DNA from: Helicoverpa zea
Lineage: Eukaryota; Arthropoda; Insecta; Lepidoptera; Noctuidae
Direction of reading: 5' to 3'
Assembly: GCF_022581195.2 (NCBI RefSeq)
Contig: NC_061472.1
Coordinates: 5,952,001 to 6,016,000 of the forward strand
DNA length: 64,000 nt
Shown: positions 12,845 through 23,478 of the stretch, one piece after another
How the letters are laid out: each line of letters begins with the position of its first letter
Numbering within the stretch: the stretch's first letter is position 1
Notes under the pieces: model-generated
What the model was told of the DNA's origin: nothing
Database searches by the model: none
The model's input: only the letters and a program-made list of their open reading frames with translations
Position numbers and translations under genes: made by a program

Positions 12845-13590
12845 CATAAGGTGTTCGTTGACCTTGAAAAGGCATATGACTGGGTACCTCGTGAGGTTTT
12901 GTGGTGGGCCCTTAAGGAGAAAGGTATGCCAGGCTCGAATCAACTGCACATACTTCATGTGCAGTTGATTCGAGCGATGTACGGCAGATGCAGTACACAA
13001 GTCCGGTCTACAGCCGGCACTACCGCCAGTTTCAGTGTAGGGGTTGGCTTACATCAGGGGTCGGCGCTCAGTCCTTACCTCTTCCTGTTGTTAATGGACG
13101 CCCTTACAGCGGACATACAGGAGGAGGTTTCCTGGTGTATGCTTTTCGCCAATGATTGTTCTGGTGGGGGAGAGTGGGCCAGAGGTCCAGAGCAGATTGG
13201 AGGCATGGCGGCTAAGACTGAAGACGGTAGATTTAAAGGTCAGCAAGAGCAAAACCGAGTACCTACATTGCGATTTTGGCGGTATATCAAGACCCATGAC
13301 CATAACCCTAGCCGGCATGCCCCTACCAGTCTGCTCCGACTTCCGGTACCTTGGTTCACTCGTCCAAAGTGACGATGAGGTGGACAGGGATGTTACGCAT
13401 CAGATCAATTCTGGATGGATGCAGTGGCGACAGGTAACTAGCACTATTTGTGACCCACCGGATGCCCCTCAAACTGAAGGGCAAAATTTACAAATCCGTA
13501 ATAAGACCTGTCGTCCTGTATGGATCAGAGTGTTGGGCATTGAAAAAGAAGGATGAGAATAGAGTGCATGTAGTTAGAACAAAACAATTC
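12845..13590 (+). pseudogene. RTE-like reverse transcriptase fragment, frameshifted
   Basis: The plus strand encodes the middle of an RT domain: VFVDLEKAYDWVPRE (motif A, about 12850-12895), then GLHQGSALSPYLF (motif B, about 13045-13085), then WCMLFAND (motif C, about 13135-13155). The catalytic FADD is changed to FAND and is directly followed by a frameshift consistent with loss of two bases at about 13154-13157. The reading then continues in another frame as IVLVGESGPEV, SKTEYLHCDFGG and FRYLGSLVQ. A further shift about 13500 leads to RPVVLYGSECWALKKK and a stop near 13590. The C-terminal region of the family is absent. A short inverted duplication (12933-12975) interrupts the segment before VQLIRAMYG. 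This copy is clearly inactive. Confidence 0.9.
12933..12975. repeat. Perfect inverted repeat, 19-bp arms with 5-bp loop, inside the RT fragment
   Basis: The arms at 12933-12951 and 12957-12975 are exact reverse complements with loop ACTTC. In related RTs the sequence at this place runs straight from KGMPG into YVQLIRAMYG. Here the left arm adds extra residues that are simply the reverse complement of the following coding segment. It therefore looks like a local, templated inverted insertion and not an original part of the element. Confidence 0.75.
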
Positions 13591-13599
13591 TGATTCTCC

Positions 13600-15402
13600 A
13601 GCCTTCTAACATGAATAGAGACAATAGTTTATATACCTACTAAAAACTTTATTGGTTGTCTTAGCTTATGATATCAATCAACTAAGCAGTCTTCAAACTA
13701 CCACTTGATAACGATTATAAGCCTCACAAAAACAACTAGAACGATAGTTATTTTAATCACCATCTCGTGCCAAATGAAACACGAATCCAACGTTCTAACA
13801 GTCCTGAGAAATAATTTCATATCTAGCCATTAATTAGCACCATCTAGAAGTTCTTTATAAATAATTCATTATGAGAGACCATGGTTATTATTTATCTAAA
13901 TATGTCAACAAGCGACCGCAGTAATTAAGTGCTCAGACAAGCAATGAATGACTTGAATGGGATGACTCATTAATTCCATTAATTGACGGCAGAGGGCGCA
14001 CTCACGACTTTTTGTAAATGTCATAATGTCATACGATACAGTTTTGCGCGCGTAAATAGCGAACCATAGTGCTTCCACACTTTTTTTATAAGGCAATTGG
14101 TGGTGGCCACCATTTTTATTTACCTTGCAGTGTGAAAGTGTTTAATATTTTTTTTAGATTCCCGAGTAATAAAGAAGACGGTAAAGATATAAAAAGACTA
14201 GAAGATAACAATTGCAAATAAGACGAGCATTGTGCAGTTAGCAAGAAAAAATGCAAAGAATTTAAAAGTACAAGAACAATCTTTTATTAGAATGCATTCT
14301 TCGATGATTAGCCTACAGATAATTGGAACCACATACTCGTGCTATCCTCAGGAATGTTTATTACATATGACGAGTAATTGATTAACCTTTGTTGTAGATA
14401 CAATAAATAAATAAATTCCAGACATGCATAAGCAGCTACAGCGTTGATGACACGATGAGTTCTCTGGTGAGAATCTCAATAAAATTTCCTGTGATTTTAC
14501 ATTATTGTGATAGTATGAGAAATTGCGCGATCACACTATTGTTCAAACATAATTTATTACACAGGTGTCTTTCGATTCTGTGGGTTTTTCACATGTAGAA
14601 TAACTCACACGAGTGTGATTATTGCCATTTTAGACTCTATTATTTACATTCTATTACGGAAATCGATTGACTGTTTCTAAGTTTGCGTAAGCGTGACGAT
14701 TTTATAGTATGAGTCATTCGAAACAAACATATAAGTATACTATGTATAGTCATCTTTATTAATTAATAACAATCTGAAATAATTTCAATACTAAGCAAAT
14801 TATTATGAATCACATGACGACAATTTTTCTAAGATTATAAATTATTGTTTGTATGTATTGATGATTATGTGCATAAATTAAGTCAACATTTTAAGATATT
14901 TTCGGAAGCAGATCTTAAAGAATGCCATTTAACTTTGGGCTAAAATATTTGTTTTTGATAGTTATTTAATGGCCGTTCAGCAAAATAAGAGCAGTACGGA
15001 TATTTGCAAAGATACGAGCGAGTTATAAAGACATCGAGACCCTAAAACATGGTTCATTTTACAAACTTTATATTTTATACCAAGTGCCTATTGTCTGTAA
15101 GTAACGACTAGCACCAGGGCTGAACTTAGTATCAACTTATTGTGTAATATCATTCTTATCTGTTAAATGCTAACATTATCATTATCTACCGGTGTAAATT
15201 ACGAGTTACTACAGAATTGTTACGAGGTTGAATCGGTATAAATTTATATTTTACTATCGGATTTTCCATGGTTTCACCCGCATCCCGGGCGAATTTCTTT
15301 CAGCAATCGGATTTAATATAGGCTTTGTCATCCAGCGATAGTGTAGCATCCCTATGGATCAGACATTTCGGAGCCTATTCAATGCAAACAATCAAATCTT
15401 TC
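13600..15402. other. Unassigned AT-rich non-coding DNA
   Basis: No gene recognised. A short phrase at about 15265-15300 (GGTTTCACCCGCATCCCGG) resembles the GC-rich end of minus-oriented Helitron relics, but no CTAG end is present. Nothing else with defined borders was seen. Confidence 0.5.
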
Positions 15403-15410
15403 CTCGTTAT
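15403..15410. repeat. Left 8-bp target-site duplication of the hAT element (CTCGTTAT)
   Basis: CTCGTTAT directly precedes the left inverted repeat and is repeated exactly at 18105-18112 directly after the right one. Eight bases is the diagnostic duplication length for the hAT superfamily. Confidence 0.95.
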
Positions 15411-15422
15411 CAGTGGCGGCTG
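15411..15422. repeat. Left terminal inverted repeat of the hAT element
   Basis: CAGTGGCGGCTG, identical over 12 bases to the complement of the right end. The CAGTG... start is typical of ZMYM1-like hAT elements. Similarity fades after base 12. Confidence 0.9.
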
Positions 15423-15609
15423 TACCTTAAGTGCACTCGTGCGCTGAACCACCAATTCAAAAGATTTAACAATTACAATATTTTACTTTATCTTTATTTT
15501 TAAATTACCATTTCAATATTTATTTTACATACATTTATTATACAAAAACGTATAAAAAATTAAATTTCCAATTATGGTCAAAAAGTTGGAGCGCTTTACT
15601 AAACTAATA

Positions 15610-15633
15610 TCGTGCGCTCCGACGAGCGCACGA
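15610..15633. repeat. Subterminal hairpin TCGTGCGCTC/GAGCGCACGA inside the hAT element
   Basis: Two exact 10-bp arms flank a 4-base loop (CGAC). The same core TCGTGCGCT also occurs at 15437-15445 near the left end. Repeated subterminal words are commonly bound by hAT transposases (family knowledge); binding here is inferred. Confidence 0.5.
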
Positions 15634-15949
15634 GGACTGCTAATACATCTTGTATGAGATACGAATGAATACGCCTGACGCGTGAAACAAAAAATAGTTC
15701 ATAGAAATGTACTGAGTAATGAGTCGGTTCCCGAGCGCCGCACGCACGAACCGAAGATTACCGAGAGCACCCGATTTATGACGAATTGGGCCGGCCGGCA
15801 TGGGCGCGAGGCGACGGCAGCCATGATTGATTGACAACTCTGCATGTGCGACGCTATTATAACTATTTCCGTAATTGTTTTGATTCTATAATTGAACTTT
15901 TGTTATAATTGAACTTTTTTATTCTGTACTGTGTTAAGTATCAGTTGAA

Positions 15950-18017
15950 ATGAGTATAAACATTGATTATATTAAAGAAAATAACAAAAATTTTCAAAGT
16001 AAATTGAACATAAAATTGGCCGGACCGCCACGGCCCTTTTTAAGTTTAAAACAAGAGTGCAAATCGAAAAATAAAACATTTACACGAAGTTTTAAAAGTG
16101 AAATGTATAATAAAAAGAAATGGTTGTGTGGATGTGAGCGTCTTAATGCATTCTTTTGTTTTCCTTGCATTATTTTTGGCGGAGAATCGATTTGGACAGA
16201 AACTGGAATCAAGGATCTGACGCATTTGAGTGAAAAAATAAAAAAACATGATTCTTCGCAAGCACACCTACAAAATGTAATGAGTTTGTCTGTGTTAGGC
16301 ACAGTCGACATTCGTAATCAGCTAGATTCTGTGTATAGAAGCAATATCCAAAAGTATAATGAACAAGTTGATAAAAACAGGTATATTTTATCACGTCTTA
16401 TCGATTGTGTCAAGTTTTGTGGTGCATTTGAGTTAGCTTTGCGAGGTCACGATGAAACTATTGAATCTAGTAATGCTGGGGTGTTTCGTGGATTAATAGA
16501 CTTTGTATCAGAGTTGGATACAGTCATGAAGGAGCATCTCACGTCGTCTACAGTTTTCAAAGGTACGTCAAAAACTATTCAGAACGATATTTTGGACTCA
16601 ATTTTATATGTTTACCACAAAGAATTGTCGAATATTATAACAAAATGTGAATACGTAGCAGTTCAAGCTGATGAAACTACCGATGTATCGACGACTATGC
16701 AGATGGTAATGATTTTAAGATACGAAGAAAACGGACAGGTTCATGAACGGTTTTGGAAATATCTTACGCCGCATTCCCATACTGCTGAAGGACTTAGTTC
16801 TGTTAATATAACCGAATTACGGGAACTTCAAATAACTCCGCAACAATTAATAGCACAATGTTACGATGGCGCTGCTGTAATGAGCGGGAATGTTGGTGGA
16901 GTACAGGCTAAAGTAAAAACCGTCTATCCAAATGCTTCATTCGTTCATTGTTACGCCCACCAACTAAATTTAATAATTGAAAAAAGTGTAAGTCAAAACA
17001 AAACCGTACAGAAATTTTTTGCTAACCTTCAAGCTTTTCCAAAGTTTTTTTCACGATCACCGAAGCGTACAGAAGTTTTGAAAACTATTGTATCAAAGAA
17101 GATTCCAGCTGCTCCGCAAACGAGATGGAACTTTAATTCGCGGACCGTTGATTCAGTACATAGCTACAGGGAGCCTTTAAAAGAATGCATGACGACCATT
17201 ATAGAAACGGAAAATGATACCAGTTCTATAAATCAGGCTGATATGCTTCAAAGATATTTGAATGACAGCACGTTTTTATATTGGCTTGAATTTTTTAAAT
17301 CTATTCTGCCACATAGTGAAATTTTATTCAAACAAATGCAAAAAAGAAATATTGATTTGGTTCATATAAAAAAACTGTATTAATGATTTCGAAATCAGTA
17401 TACAAAATGCACGTAACAACATAGATCAACTTGAAGAACCACCTCAAAAGAGGTTTAAATCGTCTAGCTCTGTCATAGCAAAAGAAGTGTGCGATATAAT
17501 TATTACTCAAGTAAAAGACAGATTCAATTTTTGTGATCATTTGATAGCAGCCAAATTATTTTACTGCGAGAACTTTACCACATACCGTTCTAATTTTCCC
17601 GACAAAGATTTCACGATCACAGTTTCCACATACGCCGCTTTGGACAAGTACAAATTTAAAAACGAACTTTCCGCAATATACAGTCGCGACGATTTCACCA
17701 ACGCAAATAGTGCAATTGCAATTTTACAGTTGTTCTATAATAATGACCTGACTGAATCATTTTCAGAGTCAATGAAACTGTTGCGAATTCTGTGCACTAT
17801 ACCGATGACTTCAGTCGAGAGCGAGCGATGTTTTTCTACACTGAAAAGAATAAAAACATTTCTCCGAAATACCATGTCGCAGGATCGGCTAAATGCACTG
17901 TCTGTGCTTAGTATTGAAAAGAAATTTATACAATCAATACCCGACTTTAATAAAAAGGTGATTGAACATTTCGCATCAGAAAAATGTCGTCGCATTGATT
18001 TAATGTATAAAAAATAA
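15950..18017 (+). pseudogene. hAT transposase, ZMYM1-like (TTF zinc finger + DUF4371 + hATC), one frameshift
   Basis: The first part, 15950-17383, encodes 477 residues from an ATG. Cysteines at C60, C62, C70 and C73 (WLCGCERLNAFFCFPC) and histidines near H100/H106 form a TTF-type zinc finger. The catalytic core follows, with DETTD at 241-245 and CYDGAAVMSG around D306, then HCYAHQLNL at 333-341. Translation stops at 17381 because of one extra base in the A7 run at 17368-17374. The other frame continues from about 17373 as CINDFEISIQNARNN and runs to 18017. It contains the hATC dimerisation/E-motif region (SVESERCFSTLKRI, then FLRNTMSQDRLNALSV). The two parts abut exactly, so skipping one base restores continuity. 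It would cut and rejoin DNA at the element's ends in the nucleus. The shift is either a real inactivating mutation or an assembly/sequencing error in a homopolymer; reads across 17368-17374 would decide. Confidence 0.93.
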
Positions 18018-18092
18018 ACATATTTTATATCAATTGTTGTTTTGTGGAATTTTAAGATTTTAGTCATGTGCACCACCAGTTCGATAACCCAC

Positions 18093-18104
18093 CAGCCGCC
18101 ACTG
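18093..18104. repeat. Right terminal inverted repeat of the hAT element
   Basis: CAGCCGCCACTG, the exact complement of the left end, followed at once by the 8-bp target duplication. Confidence 0.9.
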
Positions 18105-18112
18105 CTCGTTAT
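18105..18112. repeat. Right 8-bp target-site duplication (CTCGTTAT)
   Basis: Exact copy of 15403-15410. Its identity to the left copy supports a young insertion or at least undisturbed borders. Confidence 0.95.
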
Positions 18113-21100
18113 AATATAAAATCGACTAAAATCACAACACTATGACGGGTTTAAATTTAGAACGCACAATCAAAATGTCACACTAACCTCTCTGGAACGA
18201 GTATTCAAACCAATCAAACGTCAAATCTCCCGTCAAGGAATTTAATTGGTTGTTGTTATTTCGACTGACCAATCAGAAATCACAACAACGTGAGATTTGA
18301 CAGTAGATTGACTGAACAGAGACAAGAAAAGGCTTTTAGAAACTGGTGATCAAGTAAAATAAATATACCTACCATAATGTAAACCTCTATGTTGTATAAC
18401 AGTAGCCGTGAAAGATTAAACCAAAGATAAAAGCATCAATAAAATTATTCTCACGCTACTCTAATGGCCAGTATTACAAAACACCATTTTTAAAATGTCG
18501 TTTAAGTCGGGAGCAACGAACCGTACAAAATATTTCTTTCTATAAACACGGTTTAACTTTTATTCACATTAGAGTAATACGGGTATTATGTGACTGAAAT
18601 TACTATTGAAAGGTTTTCTATTCTAATACACTTCGGCAAATTTACTCAATACCAATCATAGTTTCTCTTTCTAAAAAGTGTATTAGGTTTCGCCACAAAT
18701 CTATTCTCGAAAGTAATAACAAAAATGAGTGACTTTTCTTTTAGGAAGTTAATTTTTAACAAAATTATACCTACTCTGACAAGAATAAAGATCCTCTTCG
18801 ACACACTAATTTCAAATTCAGGTATCGAATATCGAATGCGTTACCAAGCGTAACTGAGCCCATCACTAGTTGAAAGTGACAAATTCAAAATGTCGGCCGG
18901 TTGCAGTGATCGCGTGCTTTGCATGATGCGTCCATTGCGTGAGCGTCTCGTTATTACCAATGGTCAAATCGTCGCCATCCGCTGGTCATTTTGTTGCTGA
19001 ATTGTCGAGACATCCATTAAAGTACTTTGCTTGCTTACTCATTACCAGTTAAAACCTGTATAAAATGTTTTTAATAATTATCTGGAATATGTAAAGCCTA
19101 GAACCTGTTTGAACTGTTATTAACTTTTGTATGGGTTCAGTCTTTATTTAGCAGTCCAGTCTATAACCAAAATAGTTAAGTAGCTAGTAACAACGACGTA
19201 GGTACTCAAGGGACAAAATTATTTAACATAAGAAGTAAGGCCAAAGAACTTCGTTTTTTTTTGTCGGCAGCACGGCAGGTGGCGGCCGGCGCGTTCCGAT
19301 TGGCTGCGTTCAAGGGCCAGACAACCCCTAACTTTGACGGCGCTGCTAATAATGATACACACACTCCGATTGCTTCAACGTAAGGCGATTTTATGGTGCG
19401 CCAGACATGCACAGCTTTTACCTTCCCAACTTACCCACATAAGTGCTATGGCTGTAAAAAATAAAAACAACGTGTCTAGACTAAGGTTGGAAGGTAGTTT
19501 CTCAGTAATTGAGACCTTAGCCTTAATGTCGTAGTTTATGTTCCACTTTATTTCCTTTTTGATGATATTACTCTCGCGGAACAATATTAACATTGCACCT
19601 CATGCTCTAATGGTTTTATTATTCACTATAAACTAAAACTATCACGTTGTTTTGGGAACAGTACACCTCTATTATGCCAGCAACGTGACTCACGGCATAT
19701 TCCCTAGATTTGCTCGATAAAGTCCGTCGAATAACAAATTTTACATTACAATTTCCTTCAAACACTATATTGAAATACAGGGAACATTTGTTGCGAGCCA
19801 AGTCCGCGGTCCGTACAAGGGTGAATGTTATACGTACATTAGAGTTAATGTAAGTTACTTTTAAGGTTTCCAGCGTGGCTGGGAGGCAATAAAAGCAGAA
19901 AGTTGTGCCGCGGTCGCTCGATACATTCGATTCGGTCCGTGAGTCACCGCCAAATCGAATACAAACTTGCGAAACTCGCGGAGCCCACGGCTCGCCTTAT
20001 ACACCATTACTTTTGTGTACAATTCCACGAATCGCATCGGATTGTTGGTTTATTTCCTCTGATCGTGTTAAGAGCTTCTTTTGGACACACCACTCTACTT
20101 TGAATAAGGTAAAACTCAGGTCAGCAAATGTTAGTAGGTCCGATTAAACTAGTTCAATTTGTTTGGAATATTCTATTTGTCTGAACTCGCGACTTCAAAA
20201 GGAGACAAGCTCTCATATTTCCAAGCTTTGTTTTATTTTCCTTATTTGCGTTATTCCGTTGTATATGTTTGAATTTGCGAAGTATACAATTGTAATTGCA
20301 AACTGGATAACAATTCCGGCAAGTTTAAGCCGAATTTTGGCTGTTGAGCGAAGTCGAGGGCGGAGGGTGAGTGGAGCTTATAAAATGCCTCTTAGATACT
20401 AAGTAGGTAGTCCTTCAAAGTTGTTGAGATGCCTCCGAAGTTTGTCGCGAAGAGTTTAATAGAATTCCTTACTCAGTCTGTGGACTAAAGTTTGTTTTAA
20501 TGATTGATCAGCAAATAACATTACGGAGTAAAATGACTCATTCATTAACGTGTTCCGGGTACACTGACCTAGGTTGGAGAACAACGTTGCTATCAATTAA
20601 ACAGTTGCTATTTGTACTCCTTATGAACCAAAAAAAAGAAGTGAGTATTATCAGTAGTTGATAAACAACTATCGCTCATTATGTAGGTAGCTACTTGTGT
20701 TTCATACTTCAATGTTAAGAAATGGTCGATGTCTCAAATAAACACTGATTATGACTTTATCGTTACTTTAATCGAGTAAAATGGCGCCTATTCAAGTACG
20801 TCAGACGTCATAAATTGAGGTTACAAGAACGCTGATTGTTGTTTGCACAAAATTTAACAATGTAATTCTGAATAAAAATGTCGCAAGTCGCACCCCAAAT
20901 AAAATGTAATATAATGAATAGCGCTCTAAACTTGCGGTGATAAAATTTAATAACAATACTATGGGAATGACAGGGCTGTCGCGGTGGCTCGCGTAAAATA
21001 TGAGGCCACAAGACACCCGCAGTTTTATTAGTTTTTGGCTAGCACGGCGGAACGTTAAATTCACACTGCATTACTTTACACTAACTAGCAAAAAACTCTA

Positions 21101-21811
21101 CAGTAACAACATATTCCAAAAGACCCAAATACATTAACCATACTAAATAATGCAATTGTTACCTAATCGTTATGCAAGCCTGAACTTGACAAAGCAATTT
21201 CGCCATTAAATTGAATAATTGCGTTAATTAATAACAAATCCTCAATTTCCAGCAAAACACTGAATGTATTAAAATTCCAAACTGCCCGTATGAACCGAAT
21301 AACAAAACGAGATTGTTATGAACAGGGTTGTCACAAGCAGGAAAGCTAGCGACGCTGCAGGAAACGATGTGGGGCAGCCCTACGGGACGGGAGATATTCC
21401 ACTTTCATAACATGTCACAGTTTCATGGCAACACGTGTCAAAGCCGGGCTAGCGTGTTGAAAAACATCCCTCTAACACGACTGGACGAATGTTTGCACGT
21501 GTTTGCTTAATAGACTAAGCAACGCAAAAAACTGAAAGGGTATGCCAACACTAATTATACAACGCCACATTACACTCTAGATGGGGCTTGAAATTCGGAA
21601 GCAGTAAGTAATTATGATAAATGCTGAGGAAAACATTTAATGATTGATATTTAAACGACAGGCCACAAGTTGGAGGGATGACATTGCTAATGGAGTTGTG
21701 AAATGCGAAGACAAATTGCTTGGAATTACTTTGAAGGCGTCAGATATAAGACACCTTTTTTACAAAAAATATGACGGAAGTTCTAGCAAATATTGCTAGA
21801 CATTAAGTAAT
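18113..21811. other. Unassigned non-coding stretch
   Basis: No gene recognised. At 18219-18308 there is a partial inverted arrangement (GTCAAATCTC against GAGATTTGAC, with an inner TTGTTGTTATTTC against GAAATCACAACAA). It may be an old MITE, but the borders are unclear. Short frames between 19206 and 21064 show no family resemblance. Confidence 0.5.
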
Positions 21812-22013
21812 GGCTGATTTACATTGAGTCAGTAACTGACGTCAGTCCACTGACAAGTCAGTGCTGACCCGGCACTGCCATCGTGTAAATTGATTTGAAG
21901 TCAGTACAGTACTACTGACGAAACACTGACACTACACTGACTTCGTGTAAATAGCACGCGTCAGTTTTCGGCGCCTACACTGACGTCAGTTACTGACTCA
22001 ATGTAAATCAGCC
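21812..22013. mobile_element. MITE with perfect 35-bp terminal inverted repeats and TCAGT/ACTGA-rich interior
   Basis: The arms 21812-21846 and 21979-22013 are exact reverse complements, starting GGCTGATTTACATTGAGTCA and ending in the self-palindrome ACTGACGTCAGT. The 202-bp element is non-coding. The interior repeats TCAGT/ACTGA many times in both orientations and has GTGTAAAT twice. A TAA lies one base outside each end (21808-21810 and 22015-22017), which would fit a PIF/Harbinger-type 3-bp duplication. The one-base offset leaves the superfamily open. Confidence 0.85.
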
Positions 22014-23251
22014 TTAATTGCCGAATGTCTTTTAGAAGTTTAACTTTTTCTTGATAAAAGTATTTTTTGTTGATTGGGCACACAAGCACTTGAAACCACG
22101 TGAGACCAGAAAGTTTTTTTTAGGATCTTTAAAAGATAAAAAAACATGACGCAACATCGAACACGGAATGAAAGTACTTGAAGCGTGTAACCAAACGCAA
22201 CGTATCTTGACGCTAATCAAAAATATTATTAATATGAATAAAGTTTAGAAAACCAAGGTTCTTTATATGGATAAGGCAAATATTTTTACCTTAGCCATAC
22301 TCAAATATAATCATTTCGTTGTAAGGGATGTAGTTAAACTATCCCCGGTGCTAGAACTGTGCTCCTCGTGAACGCTGGTTTCTTTTGGAAACTTGGGTCT
22401 TCAAAAATTCGGTAATGATTTCATTTATCTCTACTGGGAATAGCTCGTCTGATATACCTAGGTATTACCAACCCTTAAACTGAATTTTATTCTCACCAAA
22501 AATTTTAGGGGAACGAAAACTAAAAATAGAGGCTGTCAAGAGCGTAATAGATTCTTTGTCCTTTCGGGACCGGTACCGGTAGGCGTCACGGATTCAGTTA
22601 CCTTCCCCGATCAGGGATATATGTTATTTACGAAGGTTTATTTGAAAGTCAATGTTATGTTAAAACAATCTACGTTCTCGTCTATCACATCACACAATTG
22701 ATAGGACGATGACTCTTCAGTTACTGCGAAAAAAGACAAAAAGTTTTATAGCTAGACATAATGTTGTTTTGCATAATGTATTAAGTGCTGTTCAACTTAG
22801 AGTTAGTTTTCTTAGAGGGGAATAATAAAGTACTTTTTTATTTAGTGATGTATTTTGTAAAATTCAAGACTTATTTTCCACTATAAGAGTCACACGATTT
22901 GACACGATCCTTACTTTGTCCCTTGTTCCATCTTTTCTTGAACCAGATCCATACCCGTTTTGAAAAGACATCAAATTCCTGATACTTTCTAAACATAAAG
23001 TTATTACTACCAACAACAATATACTAAGTAAAATGCTAAATTCCTTATATAATCACGTAATAGCATTAATCGGATATAATTACAGTGAAGGAAGCGCGGT
23101 TATGTAAGGAGCATCAGTCTTGAGGCTGACTGACCTTCCAGTCACGAACCAGTCGCCACAGAATGACCGCGACTCCAGACAATCCACTGAGGCTAACAGA
23201 CTTGGTTATATCTAGATATCTACACGAATATGATAAAAGGGAAACATTTTT

Positions 23252-23370
23252 ATGTTTGGCTCCGAAACTAGTGAACCTCTTTGCAAAATTCTAATAAAGA
23301 CTATATTTTATCCGGGTACGGACAGTAGTTCCCACGGGACGCGAGTGAAACCACGGGTAAAACAGCAAGA
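23252..23370 (+). mobile_element. Degraded Helitron-like relic
   Basis: The phrases TATATTTTATCCGGGTACG and CACGGGACGCGAGTGAAACCACGGG resemble the GC-rich 3' portion of common non-autonomous lepidopteran Helitrons. It continues AAAACAGCAAG where the family has a CTAG end, so the terminus has been lost or mutated. The assignment relies on memory of related repeats only. Confidence 0.35.
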
Positions 23371-23423
23371 TTTTTTTACATCTTTACTTAATGTGCATAT
23401 ATTTATAAAAAATACTGTTCTAG

Positions 23424-23478
23424 AATACTCCAATGTGACAAATTGTGATGACTACACAATTTGTCACATTGGAGTATT
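23424..23478. repeat. Perfect hairpin, 24-bp arms with 7-base loop
   Basis: The arms 23424-23447 and 23455-23478 are exact reverse complements (starting AATACTCCAATGTGACAAAT) around the loop ATGACTA. There is no larger element around it with visible ends. Perfect pairing in otherwise decayed DNA means it is recent, selected, or kept by gene conversion. A small-RNA precursor or a templated inverted insertion are both possible. Confidence 0.75.

Larger units (their letters stand above)
15411..18104 (+). mobile_element. Complete hAT-superfamily DNA transposon (2694 bp)
   Basis: The element is delimited by matching terminal inverted repeats (CAGTGGCGGCTG at 15411-15422 and its complement at 18093-18104) and an exact 8-bp target duplication. 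It carries one transposase gene on the plus strand with a TTF-type zinc finger, a DUF4371-like/hAT catalytic core and a hATC dimerisation region. The only visible defect is one frameshift in an A7 run at 17368-17374. The internal non-coding left end (15423-15949) holds copies of TCGTGCGCT (15437-15445, 15610-15618, inverted at 15625-15633) that could be subterminal transposase-binding sites. The ZMYM1-like branch is named by memory of related proteins. The intact borders imply recent insertion or simply good preservation. Confidence 0.95.

Noticed and set aside
18219..18308. Old MITE from GTCAAATCTC/GAGATTTGAC
   Set aside because: Only partial, interrupted pairing and no clear ends; noted in the stretch description only.
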